Shown here: piece after piece, positions 1 through 13,600 of the stretch | How the letters are laid out: each line of letters starts with the position of its first letter | Position numbering within the stretch: the stretch's first letter is position 1 | Assembly (NCBI GenBank): GCA_963693305.1 | Contig: OY855905.1 | Location: 2,074,201 to 2,138,200 of the forward strand | Length of the DNA: 64,000 bases | Source: Meandrina meandrites | Taxonomy: Eukaryota > Cnidaria > Anthozoa > Scleractinia > Meandrinidae | Direction of reading: 5' to 3' | Position numbers and translations under genes: made by a program | Notes under the pieces: model-generated | What the model was told of the DNA's origin: nothing | The model's database searches: none | What the model saw: the letters and a program-made list of their open reading frames with translations, nothing else

Positions 1-1235
1 TAACGCATTCTCCACATATTCATTGGAGCAATGTGGATGAAGGGGCTAACGCTCGAATCGCCAGCCTTTTATAATCAATTTTTTTTGTTATGGCGGTTTA
101 TTTACCTTTATGAACTCCCAGTTTTTAATCAACTTAGTGCTTCGCTTGCTTGCCGACACAGCGAGGCGCAGCCGAGTTGACTATTTGCTCATGGAAAATA
201 AGGGTGAGTAGTCCAATTGTTTTAGTAGAAAGTCTAAAGGATTCCAGTCCAAAACCTACAATTTTATGTACTTCGAAGCCAAAAATCAAGAAAAATTTCC
301 CCTTCAGAGAGCAACGCGCCCGTGACTGTGTTCTATCGGGAATCGAAAGCAGTGGGAGAACCAATCAGATTCGCACATTTCCAATAGAACACAGCTGAAT
401 TTGTACTAATCGCCAAAAGAACACAATCACACGCGTGCTGCTCATTAAAGCCAGATCTTTTCTTGGTTTTGGGCTTAAAAGTACATAAAATTGTAGGTTT
501 TGGACTGCAATCAGTTTAGAGTTTCTAACAAAACAATTACAGGGTTCGCACAGTCTTGAAAAGTCCTTGAATTTTAGGGGGAGTCCTTGAAAAGTCCTTG
601 AATTCCATTTTTCCTTGAAAAGTCGTTAAATTTCTGTGTAAGTTCTTGAAAAGTCCTTGAATTTTCTTCAACTTCAAACGTAGTGGCGTCAAAAGGAAAG
701 TGCTTTGTATAGACTTTGGTATTCTTTTCCTGTGTAAAGCAACTTCAAACACTGTAAAACACGAGTGTTTAAGCAGCTAATAAAGAGAAAAGGCAAGTGA
801 ACTGAAAAATGTAGAGAAGGAGATGGAGCAAACACTTGAAGCCTTATTAGAAACCTGCTAGCTTGGGCTGGGAATGTGGATTTATATACCATCTGTGAAA
901 TTACATTCCTAGTAGGTGGTCCTTGAAAATTCAATTTGGTCCTTGAAAAGTCCTTGAAAACTCCTGGAAAAATGGTTGCGATTTTTTGTACGAACCCTGA
1001 ATTAGACTACTGTTGTTGACTATTCGCTCATAGAACACTCGGGCTTAATTAGCAAACAACGAGAGAACCAATGAGATTCGATTCGATTCGATTCAGATTC
1101 CAATAAAATAGGCTGTGCGTGCGGCATTGTGTAGTTGACGACTGTCATAAAGCTATGCGTCCAACCACCGACATTAGAAATGTTTTGTACCACAACAATT
1201 AAATAAGCATGTATTTCTCTCCTGTTTCTGTTCAG
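1..1235. other. PRIMPOL intron / upstream region with no exon seen
   Basis: No coding exon is recognisable here. The stretch lies upstream of the first visible PRIMPOL exon and is probably intronic, because that exon starts at a splice acceptor. It holds a small inverted-repeat element (540-999) and a fragment near 150-230 that resembles part of the element at 1866-2043. The short open frames overlap repeats and look like chance. Confidence 0.5.
540..999. repeat. MITE-like element with CAGGGTTCG terminal inverted repeats
   Basis: The left end reads CAGGGTTCGCACA and the right end TGTACGAACCCTG, giving 13-bp inverted ends with one mismatch. Both ends lead into repeated 'tccttgaaaag' blocks (about 545-665 and 920-960). 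A possible 5-bp target duplication, AATTA, flanks it (535-539 and 1000-1004). There is no transposase frame, so it is non-autonomous. The superfamily is uncertain. Confidence 0.6.
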
Positions 1236-3082
1236 GATTGTCGCGGATTTGAGGCATGGTGTATATTACCAAAAGTGCCACGACCCTGACTGCAAAAACA
1301 TCGACTATCGCTCTCCTGGTATGTGACGTCACAATGAATCAACAAGCAGACAACGCACCAAAAATAAATAAATGAAGAAATGAAGAAAGAATTCATGATA
1401 ACTCCTCAGCTTGTCACGAACATTTATTTTGTATCTTGGCTTTTGGGCATCGGGAGAACCGATAACGATATTATTATAACAGTTCGTAGCCTGGTCAAAC
1501 TTTTCTTCAACTCTATTTTAAACTTAATGCACCAAGCTTTAATCAGCTTTGTGCCATCCTTAAAGAAAAAAAAAACATTTTAGAGATGGTTAAAATTATG
1601 GAAATTTGTAACACTTTTACTCCAAGATGTTGGTAATCGTTGTTTTCAATAATAATTTTTACTTACACCATACCGGCAAATCACTGTTCTCTGTTTACTT
1701 CATTTCCAGAAAAGCCTATTCCAGAAGAGATCAATCCATTGTCAAGTGCTGAGGTAATTTAACTTAAACTTAAACTGATACGTGAATGACAGAAGTAAAG
1801 AGCGCGCTTACCATCTATAGTTATAGTTCACCACTAAATTTTCCTTCCTTTTATTGGCCAAATCGTGGTAATCGGGGTAAAATATCCCGCGGGCACTCAA
1901 GATTTAACAATAAGACTAGGAGCCCGAGTTATCCCGTATGAGCGACTAGTCAACGAGGTGCAGCCGAGTTGAATATCGTGCATAGAAACGACGGCGAGTT
2001 GGTCTAATTGTTAAATAGTGCCCGCGCAAGATTTTACCACGTCATAATTTTTGGCCAATTACAAACCGAAGTTCGAGGTAGTGGAGAAAGGTCCAAGTTT
2101 TTTAACTTTCTTCGAGCATTTGTTGACATTTGCAAGTTAACAGTTATTATAATACAATATTTGTCCAAATACAAATTTAATTTCACCCAAAGAAGTGTAT
2201 TGCAAGGTAACACACGATTGCTCCAAACGCCGCTTAGTGTTAGAAATTTCAATAAATAAATTCATGTCGTTTTAGGCATGGCGCTTCGGAAAACATTTTT
2301 TTAACAATAAAGACAATAGTTTGTTTGTCTCAGGCCTATGGGCTGATAGCTTCCCTTAAAGATTTTATGTTCTTAAAAGATACAAAAAGCCCTCGAACTT
2401 CGTTCGTTCTTGGATAATATTTGGGTGTTTTCCACGGGCAAGTATCAGCCCATTGACCCTCGGTAGAAACAGTGTTGTCATAATAGAAACCTAGAGATCT
2501 CAATCTTGTTGTTAATTATTTTATTGTTTTGTACTTATGGCAAACAAGAACAACACGTCAGTCCTGTTTTCTTTTCAGTGTAACGAGTTTTTGTCAGATG
2601 ATTGGGACGATCAACAGCTTTGTAAACTTGCGGCTGAATGTGAGGATTACAGGAACAGCAATTATTGTAACTCTAAAACTCAAGAGGCTCTACATACAAC
2701 TGAGTGCGATAGCAAAGGATTATATACCTTAACAGACCACGCACGTTGTGACATTGAGGACTGGGATAATGACTGGGACGACGACTCATTGCTTGAGGCA
2801 CATAACGAGCATGTCAGGCGTAGCAGTGATGGTTTGAGTGAGCCTGCCAAGAACCTCCAGAAACAGCACAAGGGGACGCAAGAAAAATTTCAGGGAAATG
2901 ATATAGACACAAGAAAGAGTTTGCGATCAGATAATGCCAGCGAAGTAGCTACATTGAATGATGGAGAACCCATTGATGATGATGAAGAAGAAGAAGTTTG
3001 CGACTGGCTGGTTGACGATCCAATTAGTGATTTAGAGCTGTCCTTTGCTGCAGAGGAAGTTGAAAATACAGCTTACCAGTAA
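1236..3082 (+). CDS. PRIMPOL: PRIMPOL (primase-polymerase), 3' terminal exons
   Basis: This is the C-terminal part of the DNA primase-polymerase that reprimes stalled forks in nucleus and mitochondria. Three exons are visible: 1236-1318, 1710-1753 and 2579-3082, with AG/GT borders and matching phases. Exon 1 encodes VYYQKCHDPDCKN, which closely matches the vertebrate PRIMPOL zinc-finger segment containing the KCHDPxC cysteines. Exon 2 encodes EKPIPEEINPLSSAE. The last exon is acidic and low in complexity except for two short motifs, WDDDSLLEA and CDWLVDDPISDLE, placed like the RPA-binding motifs at the human C-terminus; that role is inferred. The primase core and the first zinc ligands must lie left of the window. 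The frame opening at 2537 is not a separate start, because exon 3 begins at 2579 after a polypyrimidine tract. A possible AATAAA lies at 3701. Confidence 0.85.
1866..2043. repeat. Short inverted-repeat (MITE-like) element in a PRIMPOL intron
   Basis: About 45-50 bp at the left (ggtaaaatatcccgcgggcac, then atttaacaat) recur in inverted orientation at the right (attgttaaatagtgcccgcg, then attttacca). It lies in the intron between the exons ending at 1753 and starting at 2579. No coding capacity is seen. Exact ends are uncertain. Confidence 0.5.
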
Positions 3083-4347
3083 ATCTATACTTGTAGATAA
3101 TACCTTTTGCTTATTAATGTATTTAACAGATCAAGTATAGATAATAGATAATACCTTTTATTTTTTGATGTGTTTAGACTAACGTCCCAAGTGATTTTAC
3201 TAGTGTATCACCATAGAAATGAATATTTTTTTAACGTGTAAATTTAATAGCCAAAGTTGCTTTAAATGTACATCGAGACCGGCCGTTTATTTCTATGATT
3301 TTCCAGTCGATGCTTTCAGACTTGCTGCCATATCGCATGGTGCGAAATAATGTTTTAGAGACAAAGTTAGCACACATATAAAGTTATCTTGCGTAGTGTG
3401 TAAGTATAATTTTATCAATCGTAAATTACATTGAAAATGTTTTCGAAAGGTTTGTCTTACTTGAATTTTAGAATGCTTCGCAAGAATTGAAAATTGTTAT
3501 TTAAAAGGAAAATGCCTAAAAAAATGTTAGCACGTCAGTGGAGACGTTTGTAAGGCCTTAAAAGGTTTAAAAGATGCCCACTGAGACCATTTGATTTTTC
3601 CGCACTGCGTTCACCATTAGAAGAAAGAGTGGCTGCCGTCGGTCTAAAGATGAAGTCTGGTATATTTAAGTTGTATTAACTTTGCTCCGAGTCTTGGTGG
3701 AATAAAACAAAAGAAATCGCATTGAGGTTGAGGAATGAATAATTAAAGGTGCCTGCACTTTTACGACAAGTGGACGTTGAATTGTTTGAAATGAAATAAT
3801 GCCTAAATTCCAAATTTTACAAGACAAGGGAGAAATAACATTTTTAAATGTTATTTTTGTTATTAAAATAATAACAAAAAATGGAACTCAACAGATTTTC
3901 GCTTTTAAATTTCTCGCGCGCTGCGATTGGATTTTATAAGGTCAACTTGTCATAAAAGTGGAGGATCCTTTAATATATTTAATATTTTGGGCTCGGGCAC
4001 GGCACAAAATGCAGTGTTGGCATGCTAAAAAAAGTCGATGTTTCTGTTAAATAATCTTTAGGAGTTGAGAGTTGCAGGTGAGCTGAAGTACATTTTCTTT
4101 AACCCAGTTGCGAAAAAATGAAACTTAAAAACGTGACTGCGCGTTTGCAACGTCGGGTATATATCCCGTAAATTTAATCAGTAAAATTCTTTGTACAGAA
4201 TTATACAAATTCTTCAAAATTCTAGAGAAATTGTTTCACACTGAATTTTTCCACTACAACCATGTTATTTCGTGCCATGTTTGGCCTGCAGACCATATGG
4301 TGATAGAAGCCTAAGAAGGTCTATTGTTTAGTGATCGATCAACACAT
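3083..4347. other. Tail-to-tail intergenic region, PRIMPOL / LRR receptor
   Basis: This is an AT-rich spacer between two converging genes and holds both 3' UTRs. A plus-strand AATAAA at 3701-3706 could end PRIMPOL. A partly palindromic 'taataacaaa' stretch is seen near 3840-3885. No frame of interest was found. Confidence 0.5.
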
Positions 4348-4676
4348 CTAAACTTGTGCGTGCACAGCGACTTGGCTCGTGCTACTGGAGGACTTGAGTT
4401 CCCGTGAAAGACCATCCTCTGTATTTTTATTGTTTTCTGCCTTTGAATCCTCCTGTAATTCTAGAATGGATAGATCCTCGAATGTGCAATCCACGCTGGG
4501 CCCTTGTTCCACATCCATTTTTTGAGTGAAATCTCTTTCCATTTCTCCATTTGCAATACCTTCCTGAGCGGTGCTTGCAAAGGTAATAACAGTTAAACAA
4601 CAGCTCAAGCTGCATCGATTCTTTGGCTTTTTCTTCAGATTTTTAGCGAACTGGTAGAAATCCACCAAGTATCGAA
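4348..4676 (-). CDS. Receptor exon 16: cytoplasmic tail and stop
   Basis: The exon follows a polypyrimidine acceptor (tttttacag) and joins exon 15 in phase 1. It encodes about 109 residues: a basic juxtamembrane stretch ([10 protein letters not shown]), a short Cys-rich segment (CSLSCC), then an acidic, Ser/Thr-rich tail ending VAVHAQV. No known domain is recognised. Position after the last membrane segment implies a cytoplasmic location. The open frame continues upstream to 4707, but that part is intron. Confidence 0.75.
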
Positions 4677-7600
4677 CTGTAAAAAGAAAAATTCGTTGAG
4701 GATTCACAATAACTCATGGTACCTAAACTACGACATGTATTCCTTCACCAAGCCTGCCTGTCTCGCCCAAGAGATGACTAAAAACGCTAATCTACGCCTC
4801 GTGTTTCTACAATGTAAGTATACCCTTCAACTTACTCAGTTCTGTTTCCTGGACGGTAATAAATTAGGAGGAAATATATAAATTTTATGTGAGGAAGGAG
4901 GGTCCTTCACGTATCAAAGTTATGATGATAACATGTCACCTCCTGGGCGGGACATGCAGGCTTGGGAAGGAGGAATGAGGGTCCTTCACGTATCAAAGAA
5001 ATGATAATAACATGTCATCTCCTGGGCGGGACAGGCAGGCTAGCTTGGTGAAGGAATACATGTCGTAGTTTAGGTCCCTTAAGCAATCAAAAGGCTCACA
5101 ATTCGTGCATACTACTCGGTCGGTTTGATTTTCACTAGATCATGACTCCGGGTCTGACTTCGTCGCTAGTGAAATGACGACTTAATCAAAACCACCTTGT
5201 AAATGAACAGCTTTATAATTGATGAATGGTCAGTAAAGAGGAGGTTACCTGTCATCATGGCAGTCACCAACAAGTTAACAAACACAAGTAGGACGGTCAT
5301 TCCAACTGTTTCAGTTTTGGTCTTGATCCCAGAGGAGATGTTTTCCTCTGGTATCTTCAGCAGCATTCCCACGTTCATATTCGCAGAGGTTGCCAACAGT
5401 GACATCAGCTGAAGCCAGTGCTCAAACCGATCGCTTATTGGCTGATAAGAGGCGAACAACACTGTGTACAGTCCTGACATAATAGCTGCCACTCCAATAT
5501 TGGTACGACTCTCTCCGCCGATGAAAATGATCACTGAGGTGAGGATTATCTTCCTGGCCAACTCTAGCACCTCCCAAAACCAGCAGTCACTGGAATAGTT
5601 TTCGTACAGAAAACTTAATCCTGATGTCATCCCGATCTGCCTGTCATATCCTTTCAGCGATGGCCGGTAGTGGTACCGATATAGAAGGAATAAAGTTATA
5701 ATAGGCACGCCAACCACGTAGAGGATCAAGACGCAATTGAAAATGAAAAATCTTCGGTACTTGTCAGTGAAACATTCCAAAGAATAGTCAGACCTCAGAT
5801 ATGCTCTGCAGGATAATCCACTGCTGTCCACACAAATGTCGTGGCATGCCGCAGGAAGCATTTGGAAGATTCGTATCGATGTTGTTGGGTAAACAATAAA
5901 CAACAGCAGAAAGGCGTTTCGAAAGCAAACTTCCTTCGTTGACGCAACAACGTCGCCTATATCATTGGAAGCTGTGCTATTCTTCCTTATGATACACAGC
6001 TTTCTCAGTTGAAAGTATAAGCAGGCAACAACGATAACCGACGCATTAAAGGCTACAAAAAAGATCAAGGTGGTGTAGCTGGATACTTTGATGCTGTTTG
6101 TAATGCAGTTTGGTGGAAAGATCTGCAGCAGGTTTAACTGAAGGATCTTGGCATAAGAAAGAAGCTTCAGGAACGGGACTGGCCATTCAACGTAGGAGAA
6201 TCCATCTAAAGTAGCAGAAGTCACTTGGTAAAAGCCGATGAATATCTTGAGTCGACCGAGGAAGATGTCAGTCATAGATCGACCAGATACGTTTTTGCTC
6301 TTCCTCCCAAGGAGCAAAGAAACAGCAATGACGGCCACAATGAAAGTGACAAGGACAATCTGCCCGACTAACCAAGGTAGAGAAGGGCACTTTTGGCAGT
6401 TGGATATAATTTTGTAGTACCCTTCGCTGCACACGGCACACAGTATCCCCGTGTAACCTTCAGCACATTTAGTCTCCATTCCCCCTAAGCACGACTCTCT
6501 CACCGGACACTGGTATACTGTTGGAATTGGCAAGTTATATTTGGAATACCCACGGTCGTACCAGTCACTTTCGACCTGAAGCTCTTTCGTGAAGTTTTGG
6601 TAACGACGCATGTTACCTTCAGACTCCCATTTCCAAAAATACCCAGCCTTGAGATGTAACGATTCATTGATACACTTAAGGCCATTGGAAGGGCATACCA
6701 TGCAGCCTTTGAATCTGTCAATTCGGAAAAAGCCTTCCATACAGTGACAAGCTCTAAATCCAGCATGTCTTTTGTACTGGGTTCCTGAAAAATAAACAGT
6801 TTTAACTAAGAAACGAAAAACAAACGTGGTGTTGGACATAAAATACGTACATTGTATATTCTGTTCTAGAATGGCACAAAGGATATCGTGGCAACTCCTT
6901 GTTCACCCTTATTAAACCTTTTTGTCAGAAAAACAAAATAATTTTTTCGAACCGGGTAGATTAAAGCGGGCTGGGCCAACACTTCTTATTTTTCCTATTT
7001 TTACCGGAGCGTCCTTAAATGTATTCTACAAAAATTCTTCCGTGCATCTGTGCATGCCGCTAGCTTAGCAGAGTTGGGGTTTTGGTTTTATTTTAACAAT
7101 TAAATCAATGAAAGGACAAATAACCTGTGGGACAGGACTTGCATTCCGTGATGGCTTTACCAGGAGCAGCATCTGGTGGAACAAATCGTCCCGGCGGGCA
7201 TTTCTTGCAGCCCGTGTCATGGCTAATTGGATCGCCAATATGGCCCATGACATCTTGGTAGAATCCACCTAGCAAAAGAAAACGAGAATAACTATTAGCT
7301 ATCTCCTTTGTAATCCGTCTTTTGTGAGAAAGGAGGTGTCAAGGGTATTTGACATTTGAGCAGGCCATTCAACTTCTATCCGACTCGTTATATTTAGGAT
7401 ATTCTCTTGTACGATCCTCGATCCTCATTCTTGTGGGTTTTTCCATTATGTAGCTTTATAGCTAGGGTCAAGCTAGGGTGGTAGAGCATCCCACCGGTAT
7501 CGCAGAAGTCACGGGTTCGAGTTAAGTTGAAGTTGTAGGCTTGTGTTCCCCAATTCAGTGCTTAAATTGATGGGTGTACGGGATATTCCCATTGCTTATT

Positions 7601-10600
7601 TCTTTACAATAAATGGCCTGTTTCCTAAGATTATAAACATATTAATTTAAGAATGAGGTATGTGTTATTTTTTCCTTCTATTAACGATCAGGAATATTGT
7701 TATATCTTGATTTTCTTACTTTAAAGATGCCTAATTTAATCACGTTTATTCTTCGTTATCTCGTCAATCTCTGTCCCTTTTTTTTAATACTATTGTTATT
7801 CCTTTTGCTATCCTAGTAAGCGACCATTTTAAAGCTTTCTTCGATCTTAAGCTGATTTGGTACATCGCCAAAATATTTTTCCAATCATGATATTACTCCA
7901 ATACAGATACCCTGACACACCACAGGATATTTACTTTGTTTTAGATTGTAGATACACGTTGTCAAATTTAGCAAGGGAGGAGGAGAAGGGAGGAATTTCG
8001 GCTAGGGTGCAATCTCGACCCATGCCCACAACACACCCCTGATTACACAATACCACTCAAGAGACAGTTGATTACCTTTTTTTCAACATAAGTAAAAGGG
8101 GGATCGCGACACCCTCCCACCCCCGTCACGCAAAGATTAAACTGTCAAATAACTAGCCTTGCTGCATACACGACTGTCAATAGAACTCGATTCACAGTGA
8201 TGTTTGCCTGTTGGAATGTTGCCATTTCGAATAACGTTTGCATACCTGCAGCACACACCAGACATTCAAGGTAGGACGAGTAGGTCCCAGGTGGGCAAGG
8301 CCTGCAGTTCAGCTGGATCCGATCGAAGGCATTGTCTGGGATATTACACACAAACCCTCCCTCCATCAATGGTAGTTGCAAATATATATCACCGAAAATC
8401 GTCAATACTGGAGGTTGATCCGAAGGTGCACTGCAAAAAAGTAGAGAAAAGATCTTATATTTCTTTGAATCAAAGAAAGACTACTTCTGCTGGATGTAGG
8501 AGCTTGCTTTGTTCCGTCTGTTCTCTTTATATGACTGCAGGTTGTTATGTTTCCTATGTTACAACATTTTTGGCTTCATGTGGAGAAATTCTCATGCCTC
8601 GAGTCTTCCTTCCTTAGTGTGCAAGCTTGATGAAACGAGCGACTCTCGAAAGTTCGGTTGCAGGATTGATTTTGACTGGTTTTAAAAACAATACAAATGA
8701 GAAATGATGGAAGGCAAACATTTAGGAGTTCGTTGAGCCATGCTTTCGAAAAGTAGGAATGCGCAATTCGACCAGAAGCCCGATATTCTTAGACTTCTAA
8801 TCAGATCGTTCGCATTCCAGGTTCGCTTGTTATCTAGCCGCTGGTCCAGGGGCCGGGGGGGGGGGGGGGGGGGGGGGGGGGAGCGAAGACCCTGGGTACG
8901 AGGGTGATGTGCGTTGTGAGAGATGTGCTGTGCGATAACTTCGAAGACAGTCAAAATTATGATTAAAAGAGATAGCATAACTCTTCAACTTACAAAATTA
9001 GACTAAGATTACTCGGTGCGTAATGGTGTGAAGCTGGGATAACTTGCAGTTGATTAAGGTGTACCGTCCTTAAACAGAACCAAGTTTTGATCATATTATA
9101 CGGGTTTCATACGCTAGATGTTCTGAATATTTTTTTACTAGACATTATCTTTGGTACTGCTATGACGTACAATTGAATGTAGTTTTTAAAAGAAACACTT
9201 ACATGTAAAGGGTTTCGATGATTTTCGATGGCTTAAACGTATCGCATTTTTTTTTACGAGACATTTCTTTTGTTACTGCTATGACATACTATTGAATGTA
9301 ATTTTTAAAAGAAATCTTTAAAGTCGTTCGGTTATTTTCAATGGCTTTAAGCTATCGCAAATTTTCTGAATTGAAAGGCGAGCCGTTTGTATAATTTCCT
9401 AAAAAATATGAAGCAAAAATACAACCCTCGATCATTTATCCATGAAAAATTGTTTTCGTGTGGTTACTTACACGTATTTTAAACTATGCAAGTCCGTAAA
9501 AGCTTCGTCGTGGATATGGTTGATGGAATTGTTGGCCACGTTTCTACAAATGACGCACAGGATAAGGTCAGCCGTGGTGGTGGTGGTGGTGGTAGTAATA
9601 GTTGTGGTAGCAGCAGCAGCAGCAGCAGTAGCAGCAACAACAACAACAGTAACATTTGCAGTGGTAGCCACAGTAGCAGTGGTAGAAACAGCAGCAATAG
9701 AAATGGCAGTAGCAGTAGCACCAGCAGTAGCGGTAGTAGTAGCAGGAGCAGTAGCAGGAGCAGCAGCAGTAACAGTAGTAGTAGCAGCACTAACAGTAGC
9801 AGTAGCAGTAGCAGTAGCAGCAGTAGTAGCCGTAGCAGTAGCAGTAACAGTAGCAGTAGCAGTAGCAGTAGCAGTAGCAGTAGCAGTAGCAGTAGCAGTA
9901 GTAGTAGCAGTAGCAGTAGCACCAGCAGTAGCACCAGCAGTAGCAGTAGACGTAGCAGTAGCAGGAGCAGCAGCAGCAGCAGTAGCAGTATCAGTAGCAC
10001 CAGCAGTAACAGTAGCAGTAGCAGCAGCAGCAGCAGTAGCAACAACAACAGTAACAGTTGCAGTGCTAGCCGCAGTAACAGTGGCAGAAATAGCAGCAAT
10101 AGCAGTAGCAGTAGCACCAGCAGTAACAGTACTAGTAGCAGGAGCAGCAGCAGTAATAGTAGTGGTAGCAGTAGCAGTAGTCAGACAGTAGCAAGAGCAG
10201 TAGCAGCAGCAGCAGTAGCAGTAGCAGTAGCAGTAGCAGTAGCAGTAGCAGTAGCAGTAGCAGTAGCAGTAGCAGTAGCAGTAGCAGTAGCAGTAGCAGT
10301 AGCAGTAGCAGTAGCAAGAGCAGTAGCAGCAGCAGCAGCAGTAGCAGTACTTTTTTTATTCAATGTCAATTTTATGGTACCGGAAATCAAGAACTTTTCA
10401 TGGAGTATTCTGCTCACATGAACGTTGTACTATTGAGTCCTTGGAACGTTTTGGCGCCAATGTTTGTCAGAGAATTCGACGACAATTCCCTGCAGGAAGA
10501 AAATGAAGAACATTAGGCAGTTAACATCTTGAAATTGATAAATACCTCGGACAAATAAAAGACATTTATAGGATACGTTTTTTTTGTCTTACAAAGGCGA

Positions 10601-13600
10601 TGTAGGGTGAAAACTGACGCATGGTTTAAGTGTAATATTTGATTACGATACTTACAAGTACACCATATTTGTGAGGTCTTTGAATGCAGCGTCCTCGATG
10701 AAGGAAATGTGGTTATGAGAAAGTTCCCTGCGGACAGATATGACAAGCACACAAGCTTGATCGAGACGAAGTTGTATTTGATCATATATATTTAAAGCCA
10801 CAGTTAACTCACTGTTTGTTCTTTTTGCTCTTTTCTATATTAGATAGCAAGCACTGTGCTAGCGAACCAGCTTCGTGCAACTGAATAAAATTATACATTT
10901 TATTAACTCGAAACAACAATAAATAAGTTTCTGGAAAGGAAAAAAACTAGACCAAATTCCTGGTGATGGGAAGACGGGATCGGGAGATGAAGAAGGAAAA
11001 TCCATGCAGCTAATCGCAGGTTTTTTTTTCTTTAAGTAGAGCTGTATAACTAGAATTTCTTTTTAAACTCTGCTTCATGTCAAAGCGGGTCTCCATGTAA
11101 TATAATCGTGGATTATGTTCATGCGTAAATCCTAAATTCAAGGCTAGTGAATGTTAAAAAGTCGTTTTTTGCAGGATTATTTGTGTTTTAAAAACTTACA
11201 ATGAAAAAAGTCCACGAAGCCCATTTAAAGACCCTTTTACCACCCTCTCTAGTTTGTTGTGTTTCATTTTCCTTAAAATCAAAATAATGTTATGGAAATA
11301 AATGATGGTATATATTACGCCTCTGAAGAGTGTTGGACAACTGGAAAAAATGGCCCAGTCAGTCAAGTCAGTAAGTAACACAAGCTATGGAAAAAAAAAA
11401 TTCCGTATTCGCTCAACAAGCGTTGAAGATATTGCTCTCAGCTCCCAAGCACCTAAATAAGAAAGGTGTTAGACAAAACAGTTAGTGAAGCAAGCCACCC
11501 GGAAAAAAACAACTCTAGGAAGTGGATTTCGTCAAAGAAACTGAACAAAAACTTGCTAATTAACCATCCTTATGTGGAAATTCAATTACACGCTCAATCT
11601 TCTGACAGAGTTCTTTCGCGGCCCACTTTTTGAACAAGTTGTTAATCCTTTATCGTATTCCCTTGTATTTTTCTGTTGCCTTTGTAATAATAAAGTTTAT
11701 TAAAAAAATGTTAATCCTTACACATTTTCAATTCCAGGAACATTTAAGAATGAGCCCTCCTCGATCGTTTCTATCTCGTTATCCTCCAAGGTCCTACACA
11801 AACCACACAATAAGGAATGATTATTTTTGTGACCTCACAAATCTGCATGTCCAACAAAGTTTAAAGGAAGTCGCACAATTTTACGTGCATGCATTTTTAT
11901 CACATTATTGTTGGGGATGCGAAAATAACTTGAAATGATTGTCTGTTTCAATTTATCTGACGCTATATGCTTTAAGGGGCACTGTTACAGGGATTTGTTT
12001 GCGTTTTGCGGTGAAAATGTGCTAAAGTTGATGTGAAATGCTTTTCCACGTACACAGAATACTCCCGGAAAGCCAAGCGAAGGAAATCTATTGACTTTCT
12101 CAAAGGAAGAACAAACCATGGCCAGTTACGGGCGATGTTTCCACAAAACAAAGGAAAAACTTGAAAAAATCAGCCTGATGTTTTCAAGTTGCAGCAATTC
12201 GCATCCTGGCGATCCGCAGCCAGACACATTTATTATAGTTTCAGAGAACTGCTTGGAGAGTTTTTAGTGAAACTGAACCACTGTTTTTGGGTGTCCTGTT
12301 ATAAGAATGTCTTTTGGCTTTTCAAAGTTATCCTGAAAATTGGTGACAGTGTCCGTTTAAAGCGTCATACACCGCAAATTAAAAATCAGCTAATCGTGAT
12401 CTATTCCTGAATAAATTTTACAAAGTCGTGCTTGGTATTGAACTGGGTAAAATATCGAACCGCTACGATAGATCCATACTCAGGACCGATATCTCTCACT
12501 ATGGCCTTCGCATCTGATTCATAAGATACCTGTATAATTTAGTTAAACTAATTTGGGGTTAAATATAATATTAATAATAATAAAAAATAAAAACAATGTT
12601 TCTAACAAAACCACTAATCCACTGAGTCCTTTGAATGTTCCTCTTTTGATTTCCCTAAGTTTGTTGTCATAAGCCAATCTAAAGTACAAAGACCAAAAAG
12701 GAGTGTAAATTAAACTTTTCAAATGCATGCAGTTTTGATGACAATTCTGCCTTATTGCTACATGGGATCAAAATGGTGCGATGCTGTAAATCTTGTTAGC
12801 AATGATCGTGATGATGATGTTGCTGTTGTTGTTGTTGTTGCTGGTGGTGATGGTGATGATAATTATGGTGGTGACGAAGACGAGAACGAGGACGAGGACC
12901 AGGACAAGGACAAGGACGAGGATGATGATGATGAGAAAAAGGAAAATATTGTTCCAAAACTTTAATTTCTGACATTTACCGTCAAGAACTGAGGATGCAT
13001 TTTGCCGTTTTTTAAACGCAACTGTTAGTACTCAGCTAGAAATTAGCAGGAATAGGGTAAAGTCTTTTTATGTTACAGAAGATATAAGGAATTCACGTGG
13101 CTTACAGAAATAGGAGACTTCCAAGATCTTCAAAAGCTCCTTCTTCAATATAACGCAGTCCGTTGGAAACGAGATCTCTAGACAAAAAGTTATCAGCGGC
13201 AGTGCTGGTAAAAATTACTTCCATGTACTATATACATGCAATGTTTCCAAATGGTCCCATAGAACTACCCCTATTTTGCCATGCAAAAGATTGCCTTATA
13301 AGCAAATGAGATATTCCTAATTATAGTTCCTGTTTGGTCAAACCGAAATGTGAGAGATTAGAGCATGGATTCTCGTGATTCTAGTCTATTATCGGACTCT
13401 AGAACGAGTTTTCGGTATAGTACAGGTACTGAAATTTAAGGGTGAGCCGAGTCGTGGGCGACAACGCTAAATTTATGAAACCACTTATGCTTTCATTAAA
13501 AGTACGTGGATCACTGATTGTCACTTAGAAAAGTCCATTTCCGAAGCTAGAATGTCAGGAGACCAAGGCATAACAATTTTCACAGCGTAAACCAGAAACT

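Noticed and set aside
2537..2578. Methionine at 2537 as the start of a 181-aa acidic gene.
   Set aside because: The first 42 nt are intron; a good acceptor at 2578 joins the frame to upstream PRIMPOL exons.
8682..8978. Minus-strand frame with a proline run.
   Set aside because: The prolines come from the poly-G tract; phase shows that exon 12 joins exon 13 directly, so no exon is needed here.
9442..10421. Long plus- and minus-strand frames of poly-Ser, poly-Ala/Val and poly-Leu.
   Set aside because: Products of the triplet repeat; they lie in a receptor intron and have no domain or splice support.
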